64,000 nucleotides of DNA, from the NCBI RefSeq assembly GCF_004123195.1, contig NZ_SDLI01000002.1, positions 62,267 through 126,266 of the forward strand. The letters are read 5' to 3'. The DNA comes from Ammoniphilus sp. CFH 90114. Lineage in GTDB: Bacteria > Bacillota > Bacilli > Aneurinibacillales > RAOX-1. Below the pieces are notes generated by a model. It saw only the letters and a program-made list of their open reading frames with translations, did not search any database and had not been told where the DNA came from. A program made the translations under genes and the position numbers. Shown here in pieces: positions 1 to 8,843 of the stretch (position 1 is the first letter of the stretch; each line of letters begins with the position of its first letter).

Positions 1-519
1 TGTTCTCTCTTTTGTGGTTAGGCCAAGGTGTGTGGTATAAACATCGATGGCCCTTGTACCTGTATTTATCTGTGCTCGCAAAAGTCCTCTGTTCTCAAGA
101 CTACTGGGTAAAAGATGCCGTTCAAAATCAGTGATGGGGAATTTGCTTAAAATGGCATTGCCATAAGATCCAATAAGGAAGTTCTGATTAGGAACAAATA
201 AATAATTCATCTGAAGGAGATCGCCTAATATCTTGGTCTGGTTCAGAAAGTGAGATCGAGGGAGTCGGAAGTCAACTTCTTGTAAAGCAATGATATCTGG
301 GTTCATAGCTCTAATCTGCTCTGCGATGGTTGACAGATGAACATCTCCGTTATCTGTTCTGGCCCCGCGAATGTTGTAAGTCATGACACGGATCGTCTTC
401 GCTTCGTTAAAACCATAGTGAATCTGATTCTTAACAGTACAGATACCGGATGAGATATAAAGGGGAAGAAGGATAGTTAAAGATATAAAGAGAATAAATA
501 AGTCCTTTTTCTTCATCAT
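1..519 (-). CDS. Endonuclease/exonuclease/phosphatase-family protein, exported (3' end cut off)
   Basis: The minus strand is open from the left edge to position 519. The N-terminus is a run of lysines followed by a hydrophobic stretch (signal peptide or anchor), then about 25 residues later the segment VMTYNIRG and further on PDIIALQEVD. These are the first two conserved motifs of the endonuclease/exonuclease/phosphatase (DNase I-like) fold, where the Glu of LQE binds the catalytic metal. A third block, THLGLT, lies near the cut end. Family members cleave nucleic acids or phosphoesters; the substrate cannot be told from the sequence. Two ATGs lie in tandem (519 and 516) behind an AGGAGAAG ribosome binding site, so the start is ambiguous by one codon. 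The catalytic C-terminal part lies outside the window. Confidence 0.85.
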   Translation of the reverse strand, partial: MMKKKDLFILFISLTILLPLYISSGICTVKNQIHYGFNEAKTIRVMTYNIRGARTDNGDVHLSTIAEQIRAMNPDIIALQEVDFRLPRSHFLNQTKILGDLLQMNYLFVPNQNFLIGSYGNAILSKFPITDFERHLLPSSLENRGLLRAQINTGTRAIDVYTTHLGLTTKERT

Positions 520-681
520 AGACTTCTCCTGTTGTAGTTGAACGTTTGTTTATCTAAGAATAACAAATTAACAGAATAATTAAAATCATAAAGTTTTTTG
601 AAAATTATAGAAAAAATCACAAAATTGTATGTACTCTTTATGTGGTTATGGAATAAAATAGAAGGGAGGAGGTGAGACACA

Positions 682-1038
682 TTGGAAAGGATTTTATATC
701 GAATAGAAAACGCTTTCATTATGGTGGTTGCTTTTTATGTCTTTCTGATATATGGCACCACTTGGACCGGGTTCCTCATCTTTTTGGCCCTTCCTAAACT
801 GCTTCACTTGCTTCCGTCTGCCTGGCTAAAAAATAAGGTATATGAATTAGTTCACCGTACTTTGGTATCATTGTTGCATTCCTATTCGATCGCGGTAATC
901 GTTGCCTTATTCACCTTTTTATTTCTTGACCTTGTTTTATGGTCAATATTGGGGTGGATCATACACATTGCTATCGATCGAGTGATAAAATATAGAGAGA
1001 AAGACGTCCCACATCCGTTATTCCAGACTAGAGGGTAA
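682..1038 (+). CDS. Small hypothetical membrane protein
   Basis: This 118-residue protein is not one I recognise. It begins at a TTG codon placed behind a strong GGGAGGAGGTGAG ribosome binding site. It has about three hydrophobic segments (roughly residues 14-35, 65-80 and 78-100) and ends in a charged cytoplasmic-looking tail with many Lys, Arg and Asp residues. The segment LGWIIHIAIDR near the end has the spacing of membrane His/Asp motifs seen in YdjM-type metal-dependent hydrolase-like membrane proteins, but one motif is not enough for assignment. It lies 32 bases before refZ on the same strand, so the two are probably co-transcribed. Confidence 0.65.
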   Translation: MERILYRIENAFIMVVAFYVFLIYGTTWTGFLIFLALPKLLHLLPSAWLKNKVYELVHRTLVSLLHSYSIAVIVALFTFLFLDLVLWSILGWIIHIAIDRVIKYREKDVPHPLFQTRG

Positions 1039-1070
1039 GGTCGGGAGAAAGAATTAAGGGGGATTACATC

Positions 1071-1700
1071 GTGAGCAGAACGGCTAATCGCACGAAGGTG
1101 CATATTTTACGAGCAGCGATTGAACTTTTTTCAGTTCAAGGTTTCGGCAGTACATCCATTAGAGAAATTGCCGAAGCAGCTAAGGTCAATGCGGCCCTCG
1201 TAAGCTATCATTTTAAAAATAAACAGGGTGTTTTGGAATCGATCATGGTTGATTATTTTGAGAAACTCTTTTTTGAACTAGAGGCTGATCAGAGTGGACA
1301 AGCTGAGGACCGTGACAGCTTTGCCGATTTAATGAGAGTAGTTGATATTGTAATTGGCTATCAATGTAAGAACTTAGAAGTGTCACGGATCATTCAACGT
1401 GAACTCAGTGTGGATTCTATGCTCATACGTGAAGTGATGAGTACATATATTGCTAAATTAAAAGCCAACTTTTCTCTTCACCTTGAGAGAGGAATTGAAG
1501 CAGGACAGTTTCGCCAGGACCTTGAGGTGGATATGCAGATCATTCACATGATGAGCAGCATTTTCTTCCCATACTTTAATCCTCAAATTATTAGAGAAGT
1601 GTTCTATGTCGAACCGCTAGACGACAATTATCGGGAAGAATACGTAAGATATTTGTCGAAAATATGGTTCTCTCAATTAAAAAATGATGAAATATGTTGA
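1071..1700 (+). CDS. refZ: RefZ-like TetR-family regulator of FtsZ/division
   Basis: This is a TetR-family DNA-binding protein of 209 residues. Residues about 8-55 form the helix-turn-helix domain (STSIREIAEAAKVN, then VSYHFKNK). The C-terminal half matches B. subtilis RefZ (YttP) from memory in two blocks: the segment ending in LIREVMSTY near residue 125, and the FPYFNPQIIREVFYVEP block near residue 165. RefZ binds palindromic sites near the origin and inhibits FtsZ assembly so that the septum is placed correctly during sporulation. The start is a GTG behind AAGGGGGA. In B. subtilis refZ is also close to ezrA, which supports the call, because an EzrA-type gene follows here. Confidence 0.85.
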   Translation: MSRTANRTKVHILRAAIELFSVQGFGSTSIREIAEAAKVNAALVSYHFKNKQGVLESIMVDYFEKLFFELEADQSGQAEDRDSFADLMRVVDIVIGYQCKNLEVSRIIQRELSVDSMLIREVMSTYIAKLKANFSLHLERGIEAGQFRQDLEVDMQIIHMMSSIFFPYFNPQIIREVFYVEPLDDNYREEYVRYLSKIWFSQLKNDEIC

Positions 1701-1735
1701 AAAAAGTTTCTGGTCAAGCAGGAACTTTTTTTATT
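1701..1735 (+). terminator. Rho-independent terminator after refZ
   Basis: An AAAAAGTTTCTG / CAGGAACTTTTT stem with one G-U pair and a run of T begins immediately after the refZ stop codon. It separates refZ from ezrA. Confidence 0.8.
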
Positions 1736-1812
1736 GAAAAAGAAATATAAAAGGTAAGCCAAATTTGGCTATAGATGACATGTATTTACTTTGATTCGAG
1801 GGAGAATTACCA

Positions 1813-4023
1813 ATGGTTTCCATAATGCGAAAATCTTTGATTTTACTATATACAAGTGTAATGTTGTTGACCACGGCTGTAGCTGCTGAGTCGTTTCCAT
1901 CCAAGACGGATGCAATTGTGCAAGACCATGAAAGTGTCATGGATACGTCACAAGTTAAACAGCTAGGAGAAATTATTGTTAAACTACCGGAAAAATATAA
2001 AATTGTGATCATCCCTTCCACAGAAGAGCTAGGCACTCAAGAATATGCCGCTCAGCTTTATGAGAATTACGCTATGGCTGAAGATGAGATGCTGCTCGTT
2101 TTTAATAAGCAAAAGGAAGAGCTAGGAGTAAGAGCAGGGTCCTTTTTCTCATCTAAGGGTCTAACGGAAGATACAATCTCTGGGATTACAGATCACTTCT
2201 TTACTCCATACGCTAAGCAGAAGTCCTATATGACAGGACTGTCCACCGTCGTTCAGCAGTTTAGTGAAACAGTACAAAGTGGATCTAAACCAACGCTTGC
2301 TAAAGGGATAGAAGGAGAAGCGGAGGAGTCTGATGGAATGCCTTCCTGGCTGATAACTACCATTCTTATTCTTGCAGGGATCCTTACCTTAGGAATCTAC
2401 GTGATGATGCAACGGAGAAAGCTGAATAATGAGATGGATGAAATTGAGAGTTGGATGGATGTTATCGAAGACAAGCTGAAGAATCTAGTTGTAGATGATG
2501 AGTCAAATCCTAAGGGAAAAGCAAATCTAGGTAACAATCTTGTTGAGAAGATTCGGAAGGATTCGTTGCCGGCGGCAGAGTTTAGCCTCCTTGAGGCCGA
2601 ATCCATGTGTGAACGTTTCCGTTTTCATAAGTCGGCCTACCACATCCAACAAACGAAGGATTTATTAGCACACATTGATCATGAGATAGGACAAGTACAA
2701 AGCAAGATGTTTCAGAATAAAGTGGCAGAAGAGGAATGCGCACGATTATTAGAAGAAGTGAAGAAGACTTGCGTACTTGTTGAACGAAAATTGGATGAGG
2801 CTAGATTACATTATGGACTCACCTTCTATGAACTTCGTGAGAAGCATGAGCAAATTGATCATTGGCTAAGAGCTATGCCAACAGAAATTGAAACAGACCC
2901 ATCCGTATTTCTAAATCAAATCAAAGAGAAAAAACAAATCCTAATAGATAGTCTAAGTGCTGTAGATCGATTCCCGAAACTCAAGCAAGAAGTCACCGTG
3001 AGTTTAGAACGAGAGATCTCCCAACTAAAAGAAGGCATTCAAGAGATGTTGGACCATGGATACCAAATTCCACAGGAGCACTTTGAGAATCTCTTAGCAG
3101 ATCTACAAACAGAACTTGTCCAATTACAGAATATGCTTGATGAGGGTAGGATTGAAGGCTTATCCGAAAAAGTAGATGGTGTAAAGGAACAGGTAGATGC
3201 GGTTTATGATTTGATGGAGGAACTGGTAACGAAGAAAGGGATGGTAGATCACTACTTAACGGAGATTCCGCCGATCCTCTATACATTAGAGCAAGAGCGT
3301 AAGCAACTTAAGGATGAATTAGAAGAACTCTCGTTGCGCTATCGTGTGCAAGAGGGGGCGATATTTAATTATTACTTGGAGTTGCAGAAGGTTTGCAAAC
3401 AAGCAGCAGATCAGCTGTTCATTGCGAGGCAGATGGATGGTGGGAATGATCTCGAGCTCATTCAGGCTGCAGATCTGTTGGCTGGTGTTGAGCAAGATAT
3501 TGAGAATCTAATGAGTCATAGGGACAAGGCCTATGAAGAACTAGAAGAACTTCGTAAAGGCGAATTCGAAGCAAAGGATCTTGTGATCTCCCTTCAAGCT
3601 GAAATCGTAAGAGTAGAGCAACAGATTCGACGAGAGAATCTCCCTGGAATTCCACTTCGATTGGTCGAGATGATGGAGGATGGAAGGAAATCTCTCTTTG
3701 AAATTGAGATGTCACTAAATGAAGTGCCTTTAGAGCTTCAACGAGTGAATAGTTTGGTTAAGCAGGCTAGTGAGTACATTACACAGTTAGTTCAATACGC
3801 GGAATCTGTGTTCAAGTACAGTAGAATGGCTGAGGAAAAAATTCAGCTGACCAATCGCTATCGCAGTACACTAAAAGATGTGAATGAGATGTTAACGGAA
3901 GCCGAACAGGCATTTCGTAATGCGGATTATGAGCAAGCTTATTACTTGGCTCAAGAGGCCTACGATGTAGCCTCTAATTACTCTGAAGGCTTAAGTCGTC
4001 TTATTCGAAAAAAGAAAGCATAA
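1813..4023 (+). CDS. ezrA: EzrA septation-ring regulator with an added extracytoplasmic TPM domain
   Basis: The protein has 736 residues and three parts. Residues 1-25 are a signal peptide ending AVAA. Residues about 28-165 resemble a TPM (YgcG/TLP18.3) domain (DTSQVKQLGEII, IVIIPSTEELG, LLVFNKQKEELGVRAG). Residues 179-199 are a transmembrane helix followed by QRRK, then about 535 residues of coiled coil. The last part aligns with B. subtilis EzrA as I remember it: the ESW motif just after the membrane helix, NLPGIPLRLVEMM near residue 616, LNEVPLEL, and TNRYRS near the end. EzrA spans the membrane once and uses its spectrin-like cytoplasmic repeats to restrain FtsZ rings. Topology here places the TPM domain outside and the EzrA body inside. 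Ordinary EzrA is about 560 residues with no folded domain outside, so this is an N-terminal fusion of about 175 residues. GGGAGA precedes the ATG. Confidence 0.88.
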   Translation: MVSIMRKSLILLYTSVMLLTTAVAAESFPSKTDAIVQDHESVMDTSQVKQLGEIIVKLPEKYKIVIIPSTEELGTQEYAAQLYENYAMAEDEMLLVFNKQKEELGVRAGSFFSSKGLTEDTISGITDHFFTPYAKQKSYMTGLSTVVQQFSETVQSGSKPTLAKGIEGEAEESDGMPSWLITTILILAGILTLGIYVMMQRRKLNNEMDEIESWMDVIEDKLKNLVVDDESNPKGKANLGNNLVEKIRKDSLPAAEFSLLEAESMCERFRFHKSAYHIQQTKDLLAHIDHEIGQVQSKMFQNKVAEEECARLLEEVKKTCVLVERKLDEARLHYGLTFYELREKHEQIDHWLRAMPTEIETDPSVFLNQIKEKKQILIDSLSAVDRFPKLKQEVTVSLEREISQLKEGIQEMLDHGYQIPQEHFENLLADLQTELVQLQNMLDEGRIEGLSEKVDGVKEQVDAVYDLMEELVTKKGMVDHYLTEIPPILYTLEQERKQLKDELEELSLRYRVQEGAIFNYYLELQKVCKQAADQLFIARQMDGGNDLELIQAADLLAGVEQDIENLMSHRDKAYEELEELRKGEFEAKDLVISLQAEIVRVEQQIRRENLPGIPLRLVEMMEDGRKSLFEIEMSLNEVPLELQRVNSLVKQASEYITQLVQYAESVFKYSRMAEEKIQLTNRYRSTLKDVNEMLTEAEQAFRNADYEQAYYLAQEAYDVASNYSEGLSRLIRKKKA

Positions 4024-4029
4024 TTTAGG

Positions 4030-4060
4030 GACAGTCCTACGAAGGGCTGTCTTTTTGTTT
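4030..4060 (+). terminator. Terminator after ezrA
   Basis: A GACAGTCC / GGGCTGTC hairpin followed by CTTTTTGTTTT begins a few bases after the ezrA stop codon. Confidence 0.8.
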
Positions 4061-4125
4061 TATTAGCTAAAAGTGTTGTACTATAATACAAACACAAAAT
4101 ATACCACTGTTGCATAATAGTGTAA

Positions 4126-4157
4126 GAGGAACAATATACTTAGAAACGTGAGGAACA
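4126..4157 (+). repeat. Direct repeat GAGGAACA upstream of aceA
   Basis: GAGGAACA occurs at 4126-4133 and again at 4150-4157, a 24-base offset, inside the 177-base leader of the isocitrate lyase gene. A TATACT lies between the copies. It could be an activator or repressor site, but no regulator is identified. Confidence 0.35.
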
Positions 4158-4200
4158 GTTATATTGCAGTTGAAAAAGACAAATAGAGGAGAGGACGAAT

Positions 4201-5478
4201 ATGACAAGACATGATGAGATCAAAAAATTAGAGGAAAACTGGAAGGCAGACCGTTGGAAAGGGATAGAAAGAGCTTATTCTACCGAAGATGTGATTCGAC
4301 TGCGAGGATCCATTCAAATTGAGTATACACTAGCCCGAATGGGAGCCGAGCGTTTATGGAATCTCATCAATACAGAGGATTACATTAATGCATTAGGAGC
4401 GTTAACTGGAAATCAGGCTGTTCAGCAGGTAAAAGCGGGATTAAAAGCGATTTATTTAAGCGGGTGGCAGGTAGCGGCAGACGCTAATCTTGCGGGACAC
4501 ATGTATCCAGACCAGAGCTTATACCCAGCCAATAGCGTTCCACAAGTAGTGAAACGCATTAACCAGGCATTGCAAAGAGCAGACCAGATTCAACATTCAG
4601 AAGGAGCGGGGGAAACGTATTGGTTTGCGCCAATCGTTGCAGATGCTGAAGCCGGATTTGGAGGACCGTTGAATGTATTCGAATTAATGAAGGGCATGAT
4701 TGAAGCAGGAGCAGCTGGTGTACATTTTGAAGATCAATTGGCTTCTGAGAAGAAATGTGGTCATATGGGGGGGAAGGTATTGATCCCAACTCAATCTGCT
4801 GTCCGCAACTTAATTGCGGCGCGGCTCGCGGCGGATGTGATGGGAGTTCCTACTGTGATTATTGCAAGAACGGACGCGAACGCAGCAAATTTAATTACCA
4901 GCGATGCAGACCCTTACGATCATCATTTTATTACAGGGGAGCGGACGACAGAAGGCTTCTATCGAACCAAGGCAGGGTTAGACCAGGCTATTGCCAGAGG
5001 TCTTGCTTACGCACCATATGCAGATATGATCTGGTGTGAGACATCGGAACCGAATATTGAAGAGGCTAGAAGGTTTGCCGAAGCGATTCATAAAGAATAT
5101 CCTAATAAATTACTCGCCTATAACTGTTCCCCCTCTTTTAACTGGAAGAAGAAGCTAGATGATGAAACTATTGCAAATTTCCAAAACGAACTAGGAAAGA
5201 TGGGCTACAAGTTCCAATTTGTTACTCTTGCTGGGTTCCATTCTTTAAATTATGGCATGTTTGAGCTGGCAAGAGGATATAAGGATCGTGGAATGGCGGC
5301 TTATTCTGAGTTGCAGCAAGCGGAGTTTACCAGTGAGGTTCATGGATATACCGCAACGAGACACCAACGAGAAGTGGGGACAGGATATTTTGATGAGGTT
5401 TCCCAGATCATCTCAGGAGGAACGTCGTCGACTACGGCTCTGAAGGGTTCAACGGAAGAGGAGCAATTTTCAAGTTAG
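4201..5478 (+). CDS. aceA: Isocitrate lyase
   Basis: Isocitrate lyase cleaves isocitrate to glyoxylate and succinate, the first step of the glyoxylate bypass that permits growth on acetate, fatty acids or other two-carbon units. The 425-residue length is normal for the bacterial enzyme. The catalytic-loop motif KKCGHMGGK is present at about residues 182-190, with the preceding DADAGFG-type metal site seen as [10 protein letters not shown] near residue 150 and the NCSPSFNW block near residue 310. AGAGGAGAGGACGAAT precedes the ATG. Malate synthase is not in the window. The gene stands alone between ezrA and the fix operon; glyoxylate is also the product of the glcDF enzymes 20 kb away. Confidence 0.96.
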   Translation: MTRHDEIKKLEENWKADRWKGIERAYSTEDVIRLRGSIQIEYTLARMGAERLWNLINTEDYINALGALTGNQAVQQVKAGLKAIYLSGWQVAADANLAGHMYPDQSLYPANSVPQVVKRINQALQRADQIQHSEGAGETYWFAPIVADAEAGFGGPLNVFELMKGMIEAGAAGVHFEDQLASEKKCGHMGGKVLIPTQSAVRNLIAARLAADVMGVPTVIIARTDANAANLITSDADPYDHHFITGERTTEGFYRTKAGLDQAIARGLAYAPYADMIWCETSEPNIEEARRFAEAIHKEYPNKLLAYNCSPSFNWKKKLDDETIANFQNELGKMGYKFQFVTLAGFHSLNYGMFELARGYKDRGMAAYSELQQAEFTSEVHGYTATRHQREVGTGYFDEVSQIISGGTSSTTALKGSTEEEQFSS

Positions 5479-5489
5479 TCTTTAAAGAG

Positions 5490-5525
5490 AAGGAGTGCTT
5501 ATTGTAAAGGGCGCTCCTTCCATTG
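5490..5525 (+). terminator. Probable terminator after aceA
   Basis: AAGGAGTGC and GCGCTCCTT form a 9-base stem with one G-U pair. The T-run after it is weak (TCCATTGTGTT). Confidence 0.55.
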
Positions 5526-5588
5526 TGTTATGAAAATTTTTTGAATAAATAATTCCGAATATTCATATACACTATAAGAACAAGATTG

Positions 5589-5594
5589 TATAAT
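5589..5594 (+). promoter_or_regulatory. Possible -10 box upstream of fixA
   Basis: A perfect TATAAT lies 99 bases before the fixA start codon. No convincing -35 hexamer sits 16-18 bases upstream, so the promoter may be weak or activator dependent. Confidence 0.35.
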
Positions 5595-5623
5595 GGTGTT
5601 GTAATATTCAAACTAATTAAACT

Positions 5624-5643
5624 GTTGTGAAAACTATCACAAC
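5624..5643 (+). promoter_or_regulatory. Fnr/Crp-type palindrome upstream of the fix operon
   Basis: GTTGTGA, six bases (AAACTA), then TCACAAC: a perfect 7-base inverted repeat that contains TGTGA-N6-TCACA, the consensus used by Crp/Fnr-family proteins including Bacillus Fnr. It is centred 60 bases before the fixA ATG. If transcription starts near 5672, behind AATAAT at 5660-5665, the site sits near -39, a position compatible with activation. If the TATAAT at 5589 is used it would be downstream of the start and repress. Confidence 0.65.
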
Positions 5644-5692
5644 CGGTGAAGGAATCAAGAATAATGGGAGAAAAGGGGAGGGAGTAGAAGAT

Positions 5693-6520
5693 ATGCACAT
5701 CTTGGTCTGTATCAAGCAAGTTCCAGACACCAAGATCATCAAAGTTGATCCCAAAACGAATACACTTGATCGCAGAGGGGTACCTGCCATTCTTAATCCT
5801 TACGATGCTCACGCGGTAGAAGAAGCTGTGAGACTTAAACAGAAGTACGGGGGCCAAGTAAGCGTGCTTACCATGGGACCACCGCAAGCAGTAGCCGCAA
5901 TTAAGAAGTGTATTCAAATTGGAGCGGATGCTGGCTATATGATTTCTGACAGGGCGTTTGCAGGGGCGGATACCTTAGCTACAAGCTATGCACTAACCAA
6001 GGCGATCGAGAAATTAACAAAGCAACAGCCCATTGATTTAATTCTGACAGGGAAAATGACCATTGATGGGGATACGGGACAGGTTGGACCAGGAATTGCT
6101 CGCAGGTTGGATATCCCTCCTTTAACATCTGTGAAAAAAATTGAAGCGATTAATGAGATTGGGAGAGAGATTGTTGTTCATCGGAAGCTACCGGATGGAT
6201 ATGAAGTAATTCAATCTACTCTACCATGTCTATTAGCCGTTGAGAAAGAAATAAATGAAGTTTCCTATTCGCCGCTTCCAAACATGATTCGTGCAGCACG
6301 TTATGCTCCAACGATTTGGTCGGTTAATGATTTGGAAGATGTGGATCGCACGCAATTGGGGTTGAAAGGATCTCCTACTATTGTTGGTAAAATGTTTAGT
6401 CCTCCTAAGCCCGAAGGAGGAAAAATGCTAGAAGGCTCACCTGATCAGCAGGTCAAACAGATTATTGATGTTCTCTTAAAAGAGAAAAAAGAGTTGTTTC
6501 TGGTGAAGGGGGGAGCTTAG
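5693..6520 (+). CDS. fixA: FixA, electron transfer flavoprotein beta subunit
   Basis: This is the small ETF subunit of 275 residues. It starts MHILVCIKQVPDT, the usual opening of FixA/EtfB, and carries NPYDAHAVEEAVRL near residue 37 and the TGKMTIDGDTGQVGP AMP/FAD-binding loop near residue 118. I chose ATG 5693, behind GGGAGGGAG. A GTG 66 bases upstream is in frame but lies inside the Fnr-type palindrome and would add non-conserved residues. FixA and FixB form the heterodimer that takes electrons from NADH, and FixC and FixX pass them to quinone and ferredoxin or flavodoxin. The gene opens a four-gene operon with no gaps. Confidence 0.93.
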   Translation: MHILVCIKQVPDTKIIKVDPKTNTLDRRGVPAILNPYDAHAVEEAVRLKQKYGGQVSVLTMGPPQAVAAIKKCIQIGADAGYMISDRAFAGADTLATSYALTKAIEKLTKQQPIDLILTGKMTIDGDTGQVGPGIARRLDIPPLTSVKKIEAINEIGREIVVHRKLPDGYEVIQSTLPCLLAVEKEINEVSYSPLPNMIRAARYAPTIWSVNDLEDVDRTQLGLKGSPTIVGKMFSPPKPEGGKMLEGSPDQQVKQIIDVLLKEKKELFLVKGGA

Positions 6521-7552
6521 ATGGCGATGCTTCTAGAGGATTATAAAGGGATATGGGTTTATATCGAACAAAATGAAGGAGAAATTGCTGGGGTTTCCTT
6601 AGAACTATTAGGAGCTGGAAGGAGATTGGCTGACAAACGAGGCGTGGAACTAGGAGGTATCCTCCTTGGCCACCAAGTAAAATCCCTTGCACCTACGATT
6701 TTTGAATATGGGGCAGACAAGGTTTACGTCATCGATGAGCCTATACTAAAGGATTATCGTTCTGAGACGTACCGAGTAGGTTTTGTTACTTTGGTTAATA
6801 AGTACAAACCAGAAATTGTTCTCTATGGAGCGACTTCGAATGGCAAGGACTTGGCTAGTGCGGCCGCGACTGATTTAGAGACAGGCCTAACGGCAGACAC
6901 GACGTTGCTTGATGTGGATGAGGAAACAGGTCTGTTAGAAGCGAGTCGACCGGCATTCGGCGGGAATATCATGGCTACAATTCTTTGTAAGAAGCATCGG
7001 CCACAGATGGCTACTGTACGATCCAAGGTGATGAAGGCAATAGAGCCTATTAAGGGCCGGCGTGGAGAACTTATAGAGGAACAAATTCAGATGAGTGAGA
7101 ACCAAGTCCGCACCAAGGTTCTTAAGATTGTTAAGGATGTTGGGAACAAGGTGAAGCTAGATGAGGCTCATATTATTGTAGCTGGAGGGAAAGGTCTGAA
7201 GGATGAGAAGGGATTTTCACTTTGTCATCAATTAGCTGAGGTGCTTGGGGCAAGTGTGGGAGCGAGCCGAGATGCGGTAGAGGCCGGTTGGATTGATCAT
7301 GCCCATCAGGTTGGCCAGACGGGAACAACGGTAACGCCGAAGATCTATTTTGCTATTGGAATTTCAGGTGCCGTGCAACACATTGTCGGGATGCAAAACT
7401 CAGAGTATATTATTGCTATTAATTCGGATCCAAACGCCCCCATTTTTGGTGTAGCAACTTACGGGATTGTAGGGGATGCTTTTGAAATAGTGCCAAAGCT
7501 TATAGAACAATTCTCGAAGATAAAACAAGGGGGTGAATTAATGTATGGCTAA
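6521..7552 (+). CDS. fixB: FixB, electron transfer flavoprotein alpha subunit
   Basis: The large ETF subunit has 343 residues. The N-terminal half is the ETF alpha/beta domain (YGATSNGKDLASAAA near residue 104, then RPAFGGNIMATI). The C-terminal half is the FAD domain with GGKGLKDEKGF, GASRDAVEAGW, QVGQTGTTVTPKIYFAIGIS-type blocks and a final NSDPNAPIF segment, all hallmarks of the family. The ATG follows the fixA stop codon directly, and its end overlaps fixC by eight bases, so translation is coupled. With FixX present it is better called FixB than a beta-oxidation EtfA. Confidence 0.93.
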   Translation: MAMLLEDYKGIWVYIEQNEGEIAGVSLELLGAGRRLADKRGVELGGILLGHQVKSLAPTIFEYGADKVYVIDEPILKDYRSETYRVGFVTLVNKYKPEIVLYGATSNGKDLASAAATDLETGLTADTTLLDVDEETGLLEASRPAFGGNIMATILCKKHRPQMATVRSKVMKAIEPIKGRRGELIEEQIQMSENQVRTKVLKIVKDVGNKVKLDEAHIIVAGGKGLKDEKGFSLCHQLAEVLGASVGASRDAVEAGWIDHAHQVGQTGTTVTPKIYFAIGISGAVQHIVGMQNSEYIIAINSDPNAPIFGVATYGIVGDAFEIVPKLIEQFSKIKQGGELMYG

Positions 7553-8843
7553 TGAAAAGTTTGATGTTATCGTTGTTGGAGCCGGACCTGCGGGTGCTTC
7601 TTGTGCTTTAACGGCAGCTCAAGCGGGGCTGAAGGTGTTGCTTATTGAAAGAGGAGAGTATCCTGGATCCAAGAATGTCATGGGAGGGGTCCTTTATCGC
7701 AAGCAAATGGAGGAGGTTGTTCCAGAATTCTGGAAAGAAGCCCCATTAGAGAGACCCGTAGTAGAGCAGAGATTCTGGGTGCTAGGTGAAGATTCTTTGT
7801 TCAACGTTGGTTATAAAGGTATGGAATGGGCGAAAGAACCTTATAACAATTTTACGGTGCTACGTGCGAAGTTTGATCAGTGGTTTGCCAATAAAGCGGT
7901 TGAAGCTGGGGCTCTCCTGATTACAGAAACTGTAGTACTAGAATGTATTGTAGAGGATAACCGAGTTGTAGGGGTGCGTACCGATCGTCCAGACGGCGAT
8001 GTTTACGCAGATGTGGTCGTATTATGTGACGGTGTAAATTCCTTGTTAGGGAAGAAATTAGGATTTCATAAGGAGCTACGCCCAGACGAAGTGGCGTTAG
8101 CGGTCATGGAAGTCATGGACCTACCCGCCGCGAAGATTGAGGAGCGTTTTAACCTAGAACCCAATCAAGGATGTACGATTGAAATATTTGGGGACGCAAC
8201 AAAAGGAATCTTGGGTACCGCTTTCTTATACACAAACAAGGACAGCCTCAATATAGGGGTTGGTACTACATTATCAGGTCTCATCAAAGCAAAGCTTCGT
8301 CCTTACGATTTGCTTGAATATGTAAAGAACCATCAGATGATTAAGCCATTGCTCAAGGAGGCAAAGCCATCAGAGTATGCTGCACATTTAATTCCTGAAG
8401 GAGGCTATCATTCCATTCCTAAGATTGTAGGAAACGGGGTGATTCTTTGTGGGGATGCTGCGCAATTGGTTAACGCTATACATCGGGAAGGTTCGAATAT
8501 GGCCATGACCTCGGGACGCTTAGCCGCTGAGACCGTTGTGCTAGCGAAGCAAGCTAATGACTTCTCTGAGAATATGCTGGACACGTATCGAACCAAGCTG
8601 ATGGAAAGCTTTGTAGGGCAAGACCTGAAGAAGTACAAGGATGTCACTCACACGTTTGAGAGCTATCCACAGTACTTTAAGGAATATATGCCGTTTATTA
8701 ATAAGGCTGCGAGTGATTTCTTTACCGTTGATGGGACACCTAAAAGAGATAAGCAAAAGAAAATCTTCTCTTCCATGATGGAGAGAAGAGGGAAGTGGCA
8801 AACATTCCAAGATATTTATAGAGCCTGGAAGGTGATGAAATAA
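7545..8843 (+). CDS. fixC: FixC, ETF-quinone oxidoreductase-like flavoprotein
   Basis: This is an FAD-dependent oxidoreductase of 432 residues. It begins with the Rossmann motif VVGAGPAGASC at residues about 9-20 and has the second FAD motif GNGVILCGDAAQLVNAIHREG around residues 295-315. Its length is that of FixC and shorter than mitochondrial ETF-QO, because the 4Fe-4S domain is encoded separately as FixX. The FixABCX complex has been shown in other bacteria to bifurcate NADH electrons between quinone and low-potential ferredoxin or flavodoxin; whether this one does so is inference. The ATG overlaps the fixB end and has GGGGGTG upstream. Confidence 0.92.
   Translation: MANEKFDVIVVGAGPAGASCALTAAQAGLKVLLIERGEYPGSKNVMGGVLYRKQMEEVVPEFWKEAPLERPVVEQRFWVLGEDSLFNVGYKGMEWAKEPYNNFTVLRAKFDQWFANKAVEAGALLITETVVLECIVEDNRVVGVRTDRPDGDVYADVVVLCDGVNSLLGKKLGFHKELRPDEVALAVMEVMDLPAAKIEERFNLEPNQGCTIEIFGDATKGILGTAFLYTNKDSLNIGVGTTLSGLIKAKLRPYDLLEYVKNHQMIKPLLKEAKPSEYAAHLIPEGGYHSIPKIVGNGVILCGDAAQLVNAIHREGSNMAMTSGRLAAETVVLAKQANDFSENMLDTYRTKLMESFVGQDLKKYKDVTHTFESYPQYFKEYMPFINKAASDFFTVDGTPKRDKQKKIFSSMMERRGKWQTFQDIYRAWKVMK

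Noticed and set aside
516-719. Minus-strand ORF of 67 codons over the intergenic region before the small membrane protein
   Set aside because: Its product is rich in Asn, Ile, Phe and Lys as expected from A/T-rich noncoding DNA, it has no ribosome binding site, and it overlaps real genes on both sides.
5627-5692. 22-codon N-terminal extension of FixA from a GTG
   Set aside because: The GTG is inside the Fnr-type palindrome, lacks a ribosome binding site, and the extension is not like FixA; ATG 5693 has GGGAGGGAG.
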